A stretch of 64,000 bases of DNA from Formosa agariphila KMM 3901 (GTDB lineage Bacteria; Bacteroidota; Bacteroidia; Flavobacteriales; Flavobacteriaceae): the NCBI RefSeq assembly GCF_000723205.1, contig NZ_HG315671.1, forward strand, positions 1,957,351 through 2,021,350, read 5' to 3'. Below, piece after piece: positions 28,055-36,486 of this stretch; position 1 is the first letter of the stretch; every line of letters begins with the position of its first letter. The notes below the pieces were generated by a model. That model saw nothing but the letters and a program-made list of their open reading frames with translations. It searched no databases and was not told the origin of the DNA. The position numbers and the translations under genes were made by a program.

Positions 28055-28534
28055 ATGAAACCTATTTTATTATTATGCCTTGCTTTTAGTTTATTTTCTT
28101 GTCAAGGCTTTTCTCAAAAAAAAGACTCTAAAGACCAAACAACTTTTGAAGTAACAAAAACTGAAGCAGAATGGAAAGCTCAACTTACACCTACTGAATA
28201 TCGTGTTTTACGCCAAGAAGGGACTGAACGTCCTTTTTCTAGTCCATTAGACAAAAATTATGAACCAGGAACGTATGTTTGTGCTGCTTGCGAAACCCCT
28301 TTATTTAAAAGTGAAGATAAATTTGACTCCGGTACAGGTTGGCCAAGTTTCGATAAATTTATTCCGGGTAGCGTATTAACATCACCTGGTGGTGGTGGTA
28401 TGTATGGTATGGAAGAACATTGTGCTACTTGTGGCGGCCACTTAGGGCATGTTTTTAACGACGGTCCAAGAGACACTACAGGTAAAAGACATTGTATAAA
28501 TGGCGTGGCTTTAAAATTTATCCCAAAATCTTAA
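28055..28534 (+). CDS. msrB: Peptide-methionine (R)-S-oxide reductase, exported
   Basis: The protein is 159 aa with a lipoprotein-like signal (LFSCQG), so the enzyme acts in the periplasm or on the membrane. It reduces Met-R-sulfoxide in proteins. The MsrB core has two zinc Cys pairs, CAACETPLF and CATCGGHLGHVF, and the catalytic Cys in RHCINGVALKF. A substrate-binding GTGWPSFDKF is present. It is single; the NDH-2 gene ends one base after its stop on the other strand. Confidence 0.95.
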   Translation: MKPILLLCLAFSLFSCQGFSQKKDSKDQTTFEVTKTEAEWKAQLTPTEYRVLRQEGTERPFSSPLDKNYEPGTYVCAACETPLFKSEDKFDSGTGWPSFDKFIPGSVLTSPGGGGMYGMEEHCATCGGHLGHVFNDGPRDTTGKRHCINGVALKFIPKS

Positions 28535-29824
28535 TTAGCTATCGGATTTTAGTTTCTTCTTAAACGGACGAATAATTAATCGGGCTTCTCTATCGAATCG
28601 GATGTAATTGTATACCCAATTTACAAATACAATCATCCGATTTCTAAATCCGATTAAAAAGAACAAGTGCACAAACATCCAAACAAACCAAGCAAAAACA
28701 CCTTGAAATTTAAAGTTTGGCATATCTACTACCGCTTTATTTCTTCCAACAGTTGCCATAGCACCTTTATCTTTATATGTAAAAGGCTGCATGGGTTGGT
28801 TTGCTAGCAAACGTTCTAAATTGTAACCTAGCTGCTTACCTTGTTGTATGGCTGGTTGGGCCATCATAGGATAGCCATACGGATGCGCTTCTGTTTCAAT
28901 TTGCGCAACATCGCCAATGGCAAAAATATTCGGGTACGTTTTTAATTGATTAAATTCGTTAACAATGATTCTATTACTTCTAGATACTAAATCTTCACCA
29001 GCAATACCTTTTATATTAGCCCCTTTTACTCCTGCTGCCCAAATCATGGTAGCGGTTTCAAAAACAACATCAGAATTTGTGGTCACTATTTTTCCGTCGT
29101 AATTAGAAACACGTAAATTTTTCCAAACGTTAACACCTAAATCCTCTAAAAAGGCTTCTGCTTTTTCAGAAGCTTTCTCACTCATCTCTTTTAAAATCCG
29201 GTTTCCAGACTGTACCAAATGGATCTGCGCCAAACGTGTATCTAAATCTGGATAATCTTTAGGAAGAATCCCTTTTTTAATTTCGGCTAATGCGCCTGCA
29301 AGCTCTACTCCAGTTGGTCCTGCTCCTACAATTACAAAGTTCATTAACGCATTACGTTCATCTAAATCGGTTGTTAATAAGGCCTCTTCAAAATTCTCTA
29401 GAATTAAACTTCTTAAATCTAACGCCTGCGGAATGGTTTTCATGGCCATACTATGTGCTTCAATAGACTTATTCCCGAAATAATTCGTTTCAGAACCTGA
29501 AGCAATCACCAAATAATCAAATTTAAGTGTTCCAATATCTGTAATTACAGAATTTTGTTCTGGACTAATTTCTAGAACTTTAGCTAATCTAAATTGAAAA
29601 TTGTCATAATCTTTTAAGATTTTTCGAATGGGATATGCAATAGAATCGGGCTCTAAACCACCTGTAGAAACCTGATATAGTAAGGGTTGGAAATTATGAT
29701 AATTATGTTGATCCAAAAGAACGACTTGTACTTCTTGTTTAGATAATTGTTTTGCTAGAGAAACACCTGCAAAACCACCGCCAACAATGACAATGCGTGG
29801 ATTACTCGTTCTGTTTATATTCAT
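28535..29824 (-). CDS. Type II NADH dehydrogenase (NDH-2)
   Basis: The frame opens at 29845, but the ATG at 29824 places the FAD-binding motif close to the N-terminus as is normal; I use it (429 aa). FAD motif IVIVGGGFAGVSLAKQL begins at residue 11 and the NADH-binding VIVGAGPTGVELAGALAE lies near 159. The ATG...IFAIGDVAQIE motif near 301 completes the FAD site, and the C-terminal amphipathic region (RMIVFVNWVYNYIRFD) attaches it to the inner membrane. It feeds NADH electrons to quinone without pumping protons. Its 3' end abuts msrB tail-to-tail. Confidence 0.93.
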   Translation of the reverse strand: MNINRTSNPRIVIVGGGFAGVSLAKQLSKQEVQVVLLDQHNYHNFQPLLYQVSTGGLEPDSIAYPIRKILKDYDNFQFRLAKVLEISPEQNSVITDIGTLKFDYLVIASGSETNYFGNKSIEAHSMAMKTIPQALDLRSLILENFEEALLTTDLDERNALMNFVIVGAGPTGVELAGALAEIKKGILPKDYPDLDTRLAQIHLVQSGNRILKEMSEKASEKAEAFLEDLGVNVWKNLRVSNYDGKIVTTNSDVVFETATMIWAAGVKGANIKGIAGEDLVSRSNRIIVNEFNQLKTYPNIFAIGDVAQIETEAHPYGYPMMAQPAIQQGKQLGYNLERLLANQPMQPFTYKDKGAMATVGRNKAVVDMPNFKFQGVFAWFVWMFVHLFFLIGFRNRMIVFVNWVYNYIRFDREARLIIRPFKKKLKSDS

Positions 29825-29939
29825 ATATAGTAAGTTACAAAACAAAGGTAATAAAAGATAGATTTTTTATACGCTCTAAATTTATTATTTGAAATAGGTT
29901 TCGTAAATTCGTAGCTGTAAACGATTTAAAGAATTAATC

Positions 29940-31316
29940 ATGAGTAAATACGATATTATTGTTCTTGGAAGTGGTCCTGGAGGCTACGTAACCGCTATTA
30001 GAGCGTCTCAATTAGGGTTTAAAACTGCTATAGTAGAAAAAGAAAACTTAGGTGGTGTTTGTCTTAATTGGGGATGTATTCCTACCAAGGCCCTTTTAAA
30101 ATCAGCGCAGGTATTCGAATATTTAAAACATGCAGACGACTACGGTTTATCTGTTAAAGAATTTGATAAAGACTTTGGTGCTGTTGTAAAACGTAGCCGT
30201 GGTGTTGCTGATGGAATGAGCAAGGGTATTCAATTTTTAATGAAAAAAAATAAAATTGATGTTATTGAAGGTTACGGTACTTTAAAAACTGGTAAGAAAA
30301 TTGATGTTGATGGTACTGAATACAGTGCAGATCATATTATTGTTGCTACTGGAGCACGTTCTCGTGAATTACCTAATTTACCTCAAGACGGTAAAAAAGT
30401 AATTGGTTACCGTGAAGCAATGACATTACCTGAACAACCTAAGAAAATGATTGTTGTAGGTTCTGGAGCAATTGGAGTTGAATTTGCTTACTTCTACAAC
30501 TCTATGGGTACAGATGTTACTATTGTTGAATATTTACCAAACGTAGTACCTGTTGAAGATGAAGACGTTTCTAAACAATTAGAGCGTTCTTTCAAAAAAA
30601 TCGGAATCAAAGTTATGACATCTGCAGAAGTAACAACTATCGATACATCTGGGGAAGGTGTTAAAGCCACAGTTAAAACGGCTAAAGGTGAAGAAGTTCT
30701 TGAAGCTGATATTATTCTTTCTGCCGTTGGAATTAAAACAAACATTGAAAACATCGGATTAGAAGATGTTGGAATTGCTGTTGATCGCGATAAGATTTTA
30801 GTAAACGATTTCTACCAAACTAATGTTCCTGGATATTACGCAATTGGAGATGTTACTCCTGGGCAAGCTTTAGCTCACGTAGCTTCTGCTGAAGGAATTT
30901 TATGTGTTGAAAAAATTGCAGGAATGCACGTTGAACCAATCGACTACGGAAACATCCCTGGTTGTACTTATGCATCTCCAGAGATTGCAAGTGTTGGTTT
31001 AACAGAAAAGCAAGCTAAAGAAAAAGGTTACGAATTAAAAATTGGTAAATTCCCATTCTCTGCTTCTGGTAAAGCAAGTGCTGCAGGAAACAAAGATGGT
31101 TTTGTAAAAGTAATTTTCGATGCTAAATATGGCGAATGGTTAGGATGCCACATGATTGGTGCTGGTGTTACCGATATGATTGCTGAAGCTGTTTTAGGTA
31201 GAAAACTTGAAACTACAGGTCATGAAGTTTTAAAAACGATTCACCCTCACCCAACAATGAGTGAAGCGGTAATGGAAGCTGTTGCAGCGGCTTATGACGA
31301 AGTAATTCACATCTAA
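29940..31316 (+). CDS. lpdA: Dihydrolipoyl dehydrogenase
   Basis: The protein is 458 aa. This flavoprotein is the E3 component of pyruvate, 2-oxoglutarate and branched-chain dehydrogenase complexes and reoxidises lipoamide with NAD+. FAD motif IIVLGSGPGGYVTAIRA, redox disulfide GGVCLNWGCIPTK (Cys41 and Cys46), NAD motif VVGSGAIGVEFAYF near 176, and the active-site His in HPHPTMSEAV near 440 are all present. It is monocistronic, with a terminator 30 bp downstream. Which complex it serves cannot be told here. Confidence 0.96.
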   Translation: MSKYDIIVLGSGPGGYVTAIRASQLGFKTAIVEKENLGGVCLNWGCIPTKALLKSAQVFEYLKHADDYGLSVKEFDKDFGAVVKRSRGVADGMSKGIQFLMKKNKIDVIEGYGTLKTGKKIDVDGTEYSADHIIVATGARSRELPNLPQDGKKVIGYREAMTLPEQPKKMIVVGSGAIGVEFAYFYNSMGTDVTIVEYLPNVVPVEDEDVSKQLERSFKKIGIKVMTSAEVTTIDTSGEGVKATVKTAKGEEVLEADIILSAVGIKTNIENIGLEDVGIAVDRDKILVNDFYQTNVPGYYAIGDVTPGQALAHVASAEGILCVEKIAGMHVEPIDYGNIPGCTYASPEIASVGLTEKQAKEKGYELKIGKFPFSASGKASAAGNKDGFVKVIFDAKYGEWLGCHMIGAGVTDMIAEAVLGRKLETTGHEVLKTIHPHPTMSEAVMEAVAAAYDEVIHI

Positions 31317-31344
31317 TAAAACTCAAATTTTATTACAATATATT

Positions 31345-31375
31345 AAGGAGATTCAATTTGAATCTCCTTTTTTTG
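31345..31375 (+). terminator. Terminator after lpdA
   Basis: Stem AAGGAGATTC / GAATCTCCTT with a 5-base AATTT loop, followed by T7. Confidence 0.88.
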
Positions 31376-31434
31376 TGCTATTTACATTTGTACATAAATG
31401 GAATCATTCTCAAAAGTTGTTATCATGGTGATTT

Positions 31435-31551
31435 TCGACTTCGCTCTAATGCCGTTTAAATTCTTAAAATTTAATCTTTTAACAACTCTTCTAGATTGTA
31501 TTTTAAATAGTGAAAATCCCATATTTTCTATGGTGTTCGAGTGGAGTCGAG
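31435..31551. repeat. Degenerate inverted pair of REP-like palindromes
   Basis: The left copy has TTTTCGACTTCGCTCTAA, the right copy the inverted TTCGAGTGGAGTCGAGAA. The central TTCTCGACT/AGTCGAGAA arms are recognisable although the match is imperfect. This resembles the dispersed TCGAG...CTCGA palindromes common in flavobacterial intergenic regions. I cannot count genome copies. Confidence 0.4.
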
Positions 31552-31703
31552 AACATAAAAAATTACAATCGCTCATAATCTAATTTAGAGGTTTAAGAAA
31601 CCTAGATTTTTTCTTTTATAGACTAATTACCATTTTTGCATAAACACTACAATGGCGCTTAATCTCATAAACGTAATCAATTAGAAAACTTTAAAGCATA
31701 AAA

Positions 31704-31732
31704 AAAGGTCTCAGAACTTATCTGAGACCTTT
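31704..31732 (-). terminator. Terminator of outer-membrane protein gene at 31755
   Basis: A 12-bp perfect stem (AAAGGTCTCAGA with its complement) is followed on the minus strand by a T-rich tail TTTTTTATGC. Confidence 0.88.
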
Positions 31733-31754
31733 AATATGTTATCAGAATTGGGGT

Positions 31755-32393
31755 TTAGAACATATAACCTACTCCAAACTGCCAAACATCATTTTTACCA
31801 TCTACATTTTCAAAAACAGTATCGTCTTCAAATATATTGGTTAATCCTAAAGTGTATCGTGCACTTAAAAATAAACCACCATCAAATTTATAAGATGTAC
31901 CAAACGCTAAACTCGTATCGAAATCTTTAACATAAGAATCATCAGTATCGATTTCAAAATCACCAGCATCAGAATTTGGTTCTGAGTCAAATTCTTCATG
32001 TACTTTAAATCCAAATTGTGGACCCACTTCTACACTTAATCCTTTAACTAAATACGCTTTTAGTAATAGTGGTACTTGAATATAATCTAATTGATACTCT
32101 AAGTTCTGATCTGTATCGAAAATATTATCCTGATCTATTTCTAAGACATCAAAGCCTTGACCAGAGTAAAAAACCTCAGGTTGAAAAGAGAAACGTTCTG
32201 AAATAGGAATTTCGGCAAGTACACCGGCATTAAAACTAGTTCTTGAATCTACATCATTAAAATCATCTCCACTAAGCTTAGAAATATTAACTCCTGCTTT
32301 AGCACCAAATTGAACGGCTTTAGAATCTGATTGCGCATAAACCGATGTTAATGTAAATAATAATACTCCTGTAAATACAATTAATTTTTTCAT
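31755..32393 (-). CDS. Outer-membrane beta-barrel protein (PorT-like)
   Basis: The frame opens at 32441, but the ATG at 32393 gives the signal peptide MKKLIVFTGVLLFTLTSVYAQ, so I use it (212 aa). The mature part is a small 8-strand barrel of the 'porin family / outer membrane protein beta-barrel' type: FGAKAGVNISKLSGDDF near the start, then alternating strands, ending VWQFGVGYMF with the terminal Phe typical of barrels. Acidic Asp/Glu-rich loops are frequent. Substrate unknown. Confidence 0.85.
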   Translation of the reverse strand: MKKLIVFTGVLLFTLTSVYAQSDSKAVQFGAKAGVNISKLSGDDFNDVDSRTSFNAGVLAEIPISERFSFQPEVFYSGQGFDVLEIDQDNIFDTDQNLEYQLDYIQVPLLLKAYLVKGLSVEVGPQFGFKVHEEFDSEPNSDAGDFEIDTDDSYVKDFDTSLAFGTSYKFDGGLFLSARYTLGLTNIFEDDTVFENVDGKNDVWQFGVGYMF

Positions 32394-32780
32394 GATTTTT
32401 ATTGATTTTTTATTGATTATTGAGACAAATCTAAAGGCCATGAATCAACTGACAATAGGGCTTAACAGCATATTAACAAGATTATTCTTTCTTCCAAAAA
32501 TCAATCGGAATTAATAGAATTATTGGTCAACTCTATCAAATAAATTGTTAACTCCTTTGTAATAATTTCTAAAAAACGAACGTAAATCAGGACTAATCTT
32601 AAAAGCATCTCAAAGAGAAAAAACGTTATATAAACCCTAAATTAATGACCAAAACTTTTAAAATCCCACAACCTAAATTGTATTAAAAGGGGGATTCAGA
32701 TTTTTCTTTTTATATGATATTTTATCAAAAAATGTAATTATAAGCCACTCTATTCTTACTTTTGAAAAAAAAGAACATTC
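32394..32780. other. Intergenic region between divergent OM barrel and nitroreductase genes
   Basis: About 387 bp, AT-rich, with no ORF worth calling. It contains the -7 element TACTTTTG for the nitroreductase at 32757. No other structure was seen apart from A/T-rich runs. Confidence 0.6.
32757..32764 (+). promoter_or_regulatory. -7 promoter element for nitroreductase gene
   Basis: TACTTTTG matches TAnnTTTG; 16 bp lie between it and the ATG at 32781. Confidence 0.55.
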
Positions 32781-33335
32781 ATGGAATTAAAAGACCTAAT
32801 AAAAAACAGACGCTCAGTTTTTCCAGATCAATATAACTCTACCCCTATTTCTGAAGACCTAATTAAACAACTTTTAGAAGCTGCTAATTGGGCACCAACA
32901 CATAAACGTACAGAACCTTGGCGATTTAAAGTTTTACAAGGAGAATCTAAAATAGAGTTAGGTGTATTTTTATCGGAGAAATTTAAAGCGACCGCGGATA
33001 AGTTTTCAGAATTTAAGTATAACAAAATTCAAAGAAACACTAAAAATGCAGGTGCTATTATTGCCATTTGCATGGAAAGAGATCTAGACGAAAGCATACC
33101 TGAATGGGAAGAAGTGGCGGCTACAGCCATGGCGGTGCAAAATATGTGGCTTACTGCTACACATTTAGGACTTGGTGCCTATTGGAGTTCTCCAGGATTA
33201 ATTTCGACTATGGACGAATTTTTCGACTTAAAACCTAATGAAAAATGTTTAGGTTTTTTCTATTTAGGTTATTACGATACAGCTGCACCAGAACGTACTC
33301 CTAGCTCTATTGAAAGCAAAGTAGAATGGTTATAA
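32781..33335 (+). CDS. Nitroreductase family protein
   Basis: The protein is 184 aa, the short nitroreductase fold that binds FMN. The FMN-contacting RRSVFPDQY near the N-terminus, AANWAPTHKRTEPWRF at 35-50, and GLGAYWSSPG in the C-terminal half are visible. It may use NAD(P)H to reduce quinones or nitro compounds; the true substrate is not known. Single gene with own promoter. Confidence 0.9.
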   Translation: MELKDLIKNRRSVFPDQYNSTPISEDLIKQLLEAANWAPTHKRTEPWRFKVLQGESKIELGVFLSEKFKATADKFSEFKYNKIQRNTKNAGAIIAICMERDLDESIPEWEEVAATAMAVQNMWLTATHLGLGAYWSSPGLISTMDEFFDLKPNEKCLGFFYLGYYDTAAPERTPSSIESKVEWL

Positions 33336-33356
33336 GTTTAGATTACTAATAAAACG

Positions 33357-33387
33357 AAAAAAGAGCACCAATAAAGTGCTCTTTTTT
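33357..33387. terminator. Bidirectional terminator between nitroreductase and aroQ
   Basis: A 12-bp stem (AAAAAAGAGCAC / GTGCTCTTTTTT) with a 7-base loop between convergent genes. Confidence 0.88.
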
Positions 33388-33410
33388 AATATATACGATA
33401 TGCTTGTATG

Positions 33411-33827
33411 TTATAAAAAACTGGTGATGGCCAATTCGTAACTTTGTAAACCAAAACCAAGAATTACACCTTTAGCATTTGGTGAAATAAAAGATTGATG
33501 TCTAAATTCTTCTCTAGAAAATGTATTCGAAATATGCACTTCTACGACTGGAGTTTCTATAGCTTTAACAGCGTCACCTATAGCTACAGACGTATGTGTA
33601 TATGCCGCAGCGTTTAATACAATACCATCAAAACTAAACCCCACTTCGTGCATTTTATCTATAATTTCGCCCTCTACATTCGATTGAAAATAAGATAACT
33701 CTACCGTTTTATAGCGTTCTTTAACAGTTTCAAAAAATTCTGTAAACGTTAAACTACCATAAATAGCAGGTTCTCGTTTTCCTAATAAATTTAAATTAGG
33801 ACCATTTATTATTAAAATTTTCTTCAT
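33411..33827 (-). CDS. aroQ: 3-dehydroquinate dehydratase, type II
   Basis: The protein is 138 aa, full length for the dodecameric type II enzyme of the shikimate pathway. The GPNLNLLGKREPAIYG motif contains the catalytic Tyr/Arg, NAAAYTHTSVAIGDAV holds the anion site, and EVHISNTFSREEFRHQSF contains the catalytic His region. It converts 3-dehydroquinate to 3-dehydroshikimate in the cytoplasm. It is a stand-alone gene here. Confidence 0.96.
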   Translation of the reverse strand: MKKILIINGPNLNLLGKREPAIYGSLTFTEFFETVKERYKTVELSYFQSNVEGEIIDKMHEVGFSFDGIVLNAAAYTHTSVAIGDAVKAIETPVVEVHISNTFSREEFRHQSFISPNAKGVILGFGLQSYELAITSFL

Positions 33828-33852
33828 AAAGTAAAAGTATAAAACTTTAAGG

Positions 33853-33885
33853 CATAAAAAAAGAGCGATTGTAAAAATCGCTCTT
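33853..33885 (-). terminator. Terminator of 33912 outer-membrane gene
   Basis: Stem AAGAGCGATT / AATCGCTCTT with a T-rich tail on the minus strand. Confidence 0.85.
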
Positions 33886-33911
33886 CAAAATATATTGTAA
33901 TACGGTTATTC

Positions 33912-34484
33912 TTAGTTCAAGTTGAACATTACACCAAAGTTTAATGTAGACCAAGTTACCCAACTATTGTTATTGTTAACTCCTGTATAAGAAAAGTTTA
34001 ATTGCACCATTTCTGTTAAGTTAAAAGCGATAACTGGTCTGTAGTAAAATCCACCATCAAAACCATTGCTTACCCCAATAGCATATCCTAAATCTGCTCC
34101 AAACTCAACTTTTTCGGTAGGTACATAACGTGTTGCTACAGAAACTGGAATATATTGAAAGTCTTCTCCCTCGTATTCAAAAATAGGTCCTTGATAATCA
34201 TCTCCAAAAACAACAGCATAACCAGAAGCAATACCCATATTTAACATAGGCGCGATTGGATATAAATAATTAATATCTAAAGCCACACCTGCAGATGAGT
34301 AATCTGATAAATCTGCGATTGGTAGCATAAAGCTTGCTCCAACATTTAATCCATCATGACCGTTTGGTAACGCTCTGTAAACAGTTTGTTGATTGCTAGT
34401 AGTAGTTGTACGCACTACAGTTTGTGCAACTGCACCTAAAGACATTAGTACTGTAAACACAGCAGCAAAGTAAATTTTTTTCAT
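33912..34484 (-). CDS. Outer-membrane beta-barrel protein, paralogue 1
   Basis: The protein is 190 aa with signal peptide (MKKIYFAAVFTVLMSLGAVAQ) and an eight-strand-like barrel ending in FGVMFNLN. It is clearly related to the next gene: both share GLNVGASF/INVGLSL, IPVSVATRY/IPVAGAVRY, ADLGYAIG/GDLGYAFG and the tail LNFGVMFNLN/VNIGCTFNLN. Function unknown; a small porin or structural OMP is likely. Confidence 0.82.
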   Translation of the reverse strand: MKKIYFAAVFTVLMSLGAVAQTVVRTTTTSNQQTVYRALPNGHDGLNVGASFMLPIADLSDYSSAGVALDINYLYPIAPMLNMGIASGYAVVFGDDYQGPIFEYEGEDFQYIPVSVATRYVPTEKVEFGADLGYAIGVSNGFDGGFYYRPVIAFNLTEMVQLNFSYTGVNNNNSWVTWSTLNFGVMFNLN

Positions 34485-34633
34485 AATAAATAATTTATCG
34501 ATTAATAATTAAACATTTAAAATTATTAGGTTCATTAAATGTCATTAACGCAACAAAAATAGTGTATTTTAAATAAATAGCTATTTTTTATTCATTTTTT
34601 AAACCCTATCGATAATGCTTGTCTGATAATCAG

Positions 34634-35224
34634 TTATTTATTTAAATTAAAAGTACAGCCAATATTTACGGCAGACCATGTCCAACTTTTAGAAATACTT
34701 GTATAAGAGACATTTAGTTGTGTGATCTCGGATATATTAAAACCAAATATTGGTCTTATATATAATCCACCATCCCAATTACTATGAAGTCCAAAAGCAT
34801 AGCCTAAATCGCCGCCAAAAACTATACCATTTTCTAAAGCGTATCGTACTGCTCCAGCAACAGGAATATATCTAAATTCGGCTTCCTTATTTATAGGTCC
34901 CCAATGATCGTTATTATCCTCTCCAAAATACGAACCATATCCAGTAGCGAATCCGAAGGCCATAATTCTACGTGTTTGATGTAAATAATTGGCATCTAAC
35001 ATAAAACCAAACGGGACTACTTTATTAGCACTATTTACAGGTGTCGATAAACTGAGACCTACATTTATACCATCTTGAACATTTGTGCCTCCAAATATAC
35101 CGGGCACTGCTCTGGTTTTCCATTCATCAAAACTGAATGTTGCATTATCGAAAGCCAATGGTTGTGCGTTAATATTAAAAACAATAAACAGCAAAAGAAT
35201 TGCATTGAAAATAGTTCTTTTCAT
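34634..35224 (-). CDS. Outer-membrane beta-barrel protein, paralogue 2
   Basis: The protein is 196 aa with a signal peptide ending at INAQ (about residue 20). It is the tandem paralogue of the gene at 33912, which starts 149 bp downstream; the barrel strands and terminal FNLN(K) match. A tandem duplication followed by divergence is the simplest explanation. The separation and own leader suggest separate promoters. Function unknown. Confidence 0.82.
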   Translation of the reverse strand: MKRTIFNAILLLFIVFNINAQPLAFDNATFSFDEWKTRAVPGIFGGTNVQDGINVGLSLSTPVNSANKVVPFGFMLDANYLHQTRRIMAFGFATGYGSYFGEDNNDHWGPINKEAEFRYIPVAGAVRYALENGIVFGGDLGYAFGLHSNWDGGLYIRPIFGFNISEITQLNVSYTSISKSWTWSAVNIGCTFNLNK

Positions 35225-35342
35225 GACATGTAAGTGTTAATTAATAAATTTGGGACGATTAAAGTACGAAATTATCGATAAACTGCAATAAAATTATGAG
35301 ATTAATAATCAACAGTTGTGCTATTTATTCTATTTTTAAACA

Positions 35343-36239
35343 ATGAAATGGGAAAATGCTTTAAAAGATTACGGTTTATTTTTAAAAATTGAACGCGGAT
35401 TATCGTCAAATTCGGTAAGCAGTTATACTTTAGATGTTAAGAAGCTTATTTTATTTTTAGAAACTCAAAACATTAGCATCTCTCCTATTTTAATTTCTTC
35501 TGAAGTTATTCAGCAATTTATTTATGAAGCGGCTAAATCATTAAACACCCGATCTCAAGCACGTTTAATCTCAGGCTTACGCAGTTTTTTCGATTATCTT
35601 ATTTTTGAAGATTATAGAGCAGACAATCCTTTAGAGTTAATTGAATCTCCTAAAATAGGTAGAAAATTACCAGATACTTTAAGCGAAGAAGACATAGACC
35701 AATTAATAGGTGCCATAGATTTATCGACGAACGAAGGCGAACGAAACCGAGCAATGTTAGAAACTTTATATAGTTGTGGCCTACGTGTAAGTGAATTAAC
35801 CAACTTAAAAATTTCTGACTTGTATTTCGATGAAGGTTTTATTAATGTAACAGGTAAAGGTGATAAACAACGTTTTGTACCTATTGTTGCATCTACTATA
35901 AAATATATAACCATTTATTTAGAACAGATAAGACCTCATTTAAATATTCAACCCGGACATGAAGACACTGTATTTTTAAATCGGCGTGGAAGACAACTTA
36001 CGCGTGCCATGATTTTTACCATTATAAAACAATTAGCAGTAAAAATTGATTTAAATAAAAAAATATCACCGCATACCTTTAGACATTCATTTGCGACACA
36101 CTTACTACAGAATAATGCCGACTTAAGGTCTATACAATTGCTATTAGGCCATGAGAGTATTACCACAACCGAAATTTATGTGCATTTAGATAAGAAACAC
36201 TTAACCGAGGTGGTCGAAAAATTTCATCCTAGAAAATAA
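35343..36239 (+). CDS. xerD: Site-specific tyrosine recombinase XerD
   Basis: The protein is 298 aa, the usual XerC/D length. The N-terminal SAM-like DNA-binding domain covers about 1-90. The catalytic domain has Arg in SCGLRVSELT near 142, Lys in GKGDKQRFVPI, HTFRHSFATHLL (His and Arg) near 241, LLGHESITTTEIYVHL with the His and the nucleophile Tyr near 277. It resolves chromosome dimers at dif with its partner. XerC and XerD cannot be told apart with certainty by motifs. No dif-like site was recognised in the window. Confidence 0.92.
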   Translation: MKWENALKDYGLFLKIERGLSSNSVSSYTLDVKKLILFLETQNISISPILISSEVIQQFIYEAAKSLNTRSQARLISGLRSFFDYLIFEDYRADNPLELIESPKIGRKLPDTLSEEDIDQLIGAIDLSTNEGERNRAMLETLYSCGLRVSELTNLKISDLYFDEGFINVTGKGDKQRFVPIVASTIKYITIYLEQIRPHLNIQPGHEDTVFLNRRGRQLTRAMIFTIIKQLAVKIDLNKKISPHTFRHSFATHLLQNNADLRSIQLLLGHESITTTEIYVHLDKKHLTEVVEKFHPRK

Positions 36240-36486
36240 TTAATAGGACATTTAATGTTTTCTGTAAATGTGATTGCACACGTTTATAATTGATTTAGAT
36301 TAAAACTATCAGTAGAAATTCACAATATTGTACAATCTGTACTCGAGTAATTCATTATAACCTATTTTGAAGCATATTCTAATTATAGTATCTTCAGTCA
36401 ATGAGTTTTTCTTAAGCACTTAATTTGTAGTCATCCTTTTTATCGGATTTAAATGATAGTAATTACGCTCAATACAAATTCCAATT

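Larger units (their letters stand above)
31317..31754. other. Intergenic region with two terminators and a REP-like inverted pair
   Basis: This is 438 bp. It contains the lpdA terminator at the left, the terminator of the outer-membrane gene at the right (31704-31732), and between them two short related sequences in opposite orientation (31435-31452 and 31533-31551) that contain TTTTCGACTTCGCTC and GAGTGGAGTCGAGAA. Small ORFs of 61-64 codons on both strands cross this segment but have no signal or family match, and I do not call them genes. Confidence 0.6.

Noticed and set aside
31382-31583. Small ORFs of 61-64 codons on both strands
   Set aside because: They coincide with the REP-like inverted pair and neither has a family match, signal or start context.
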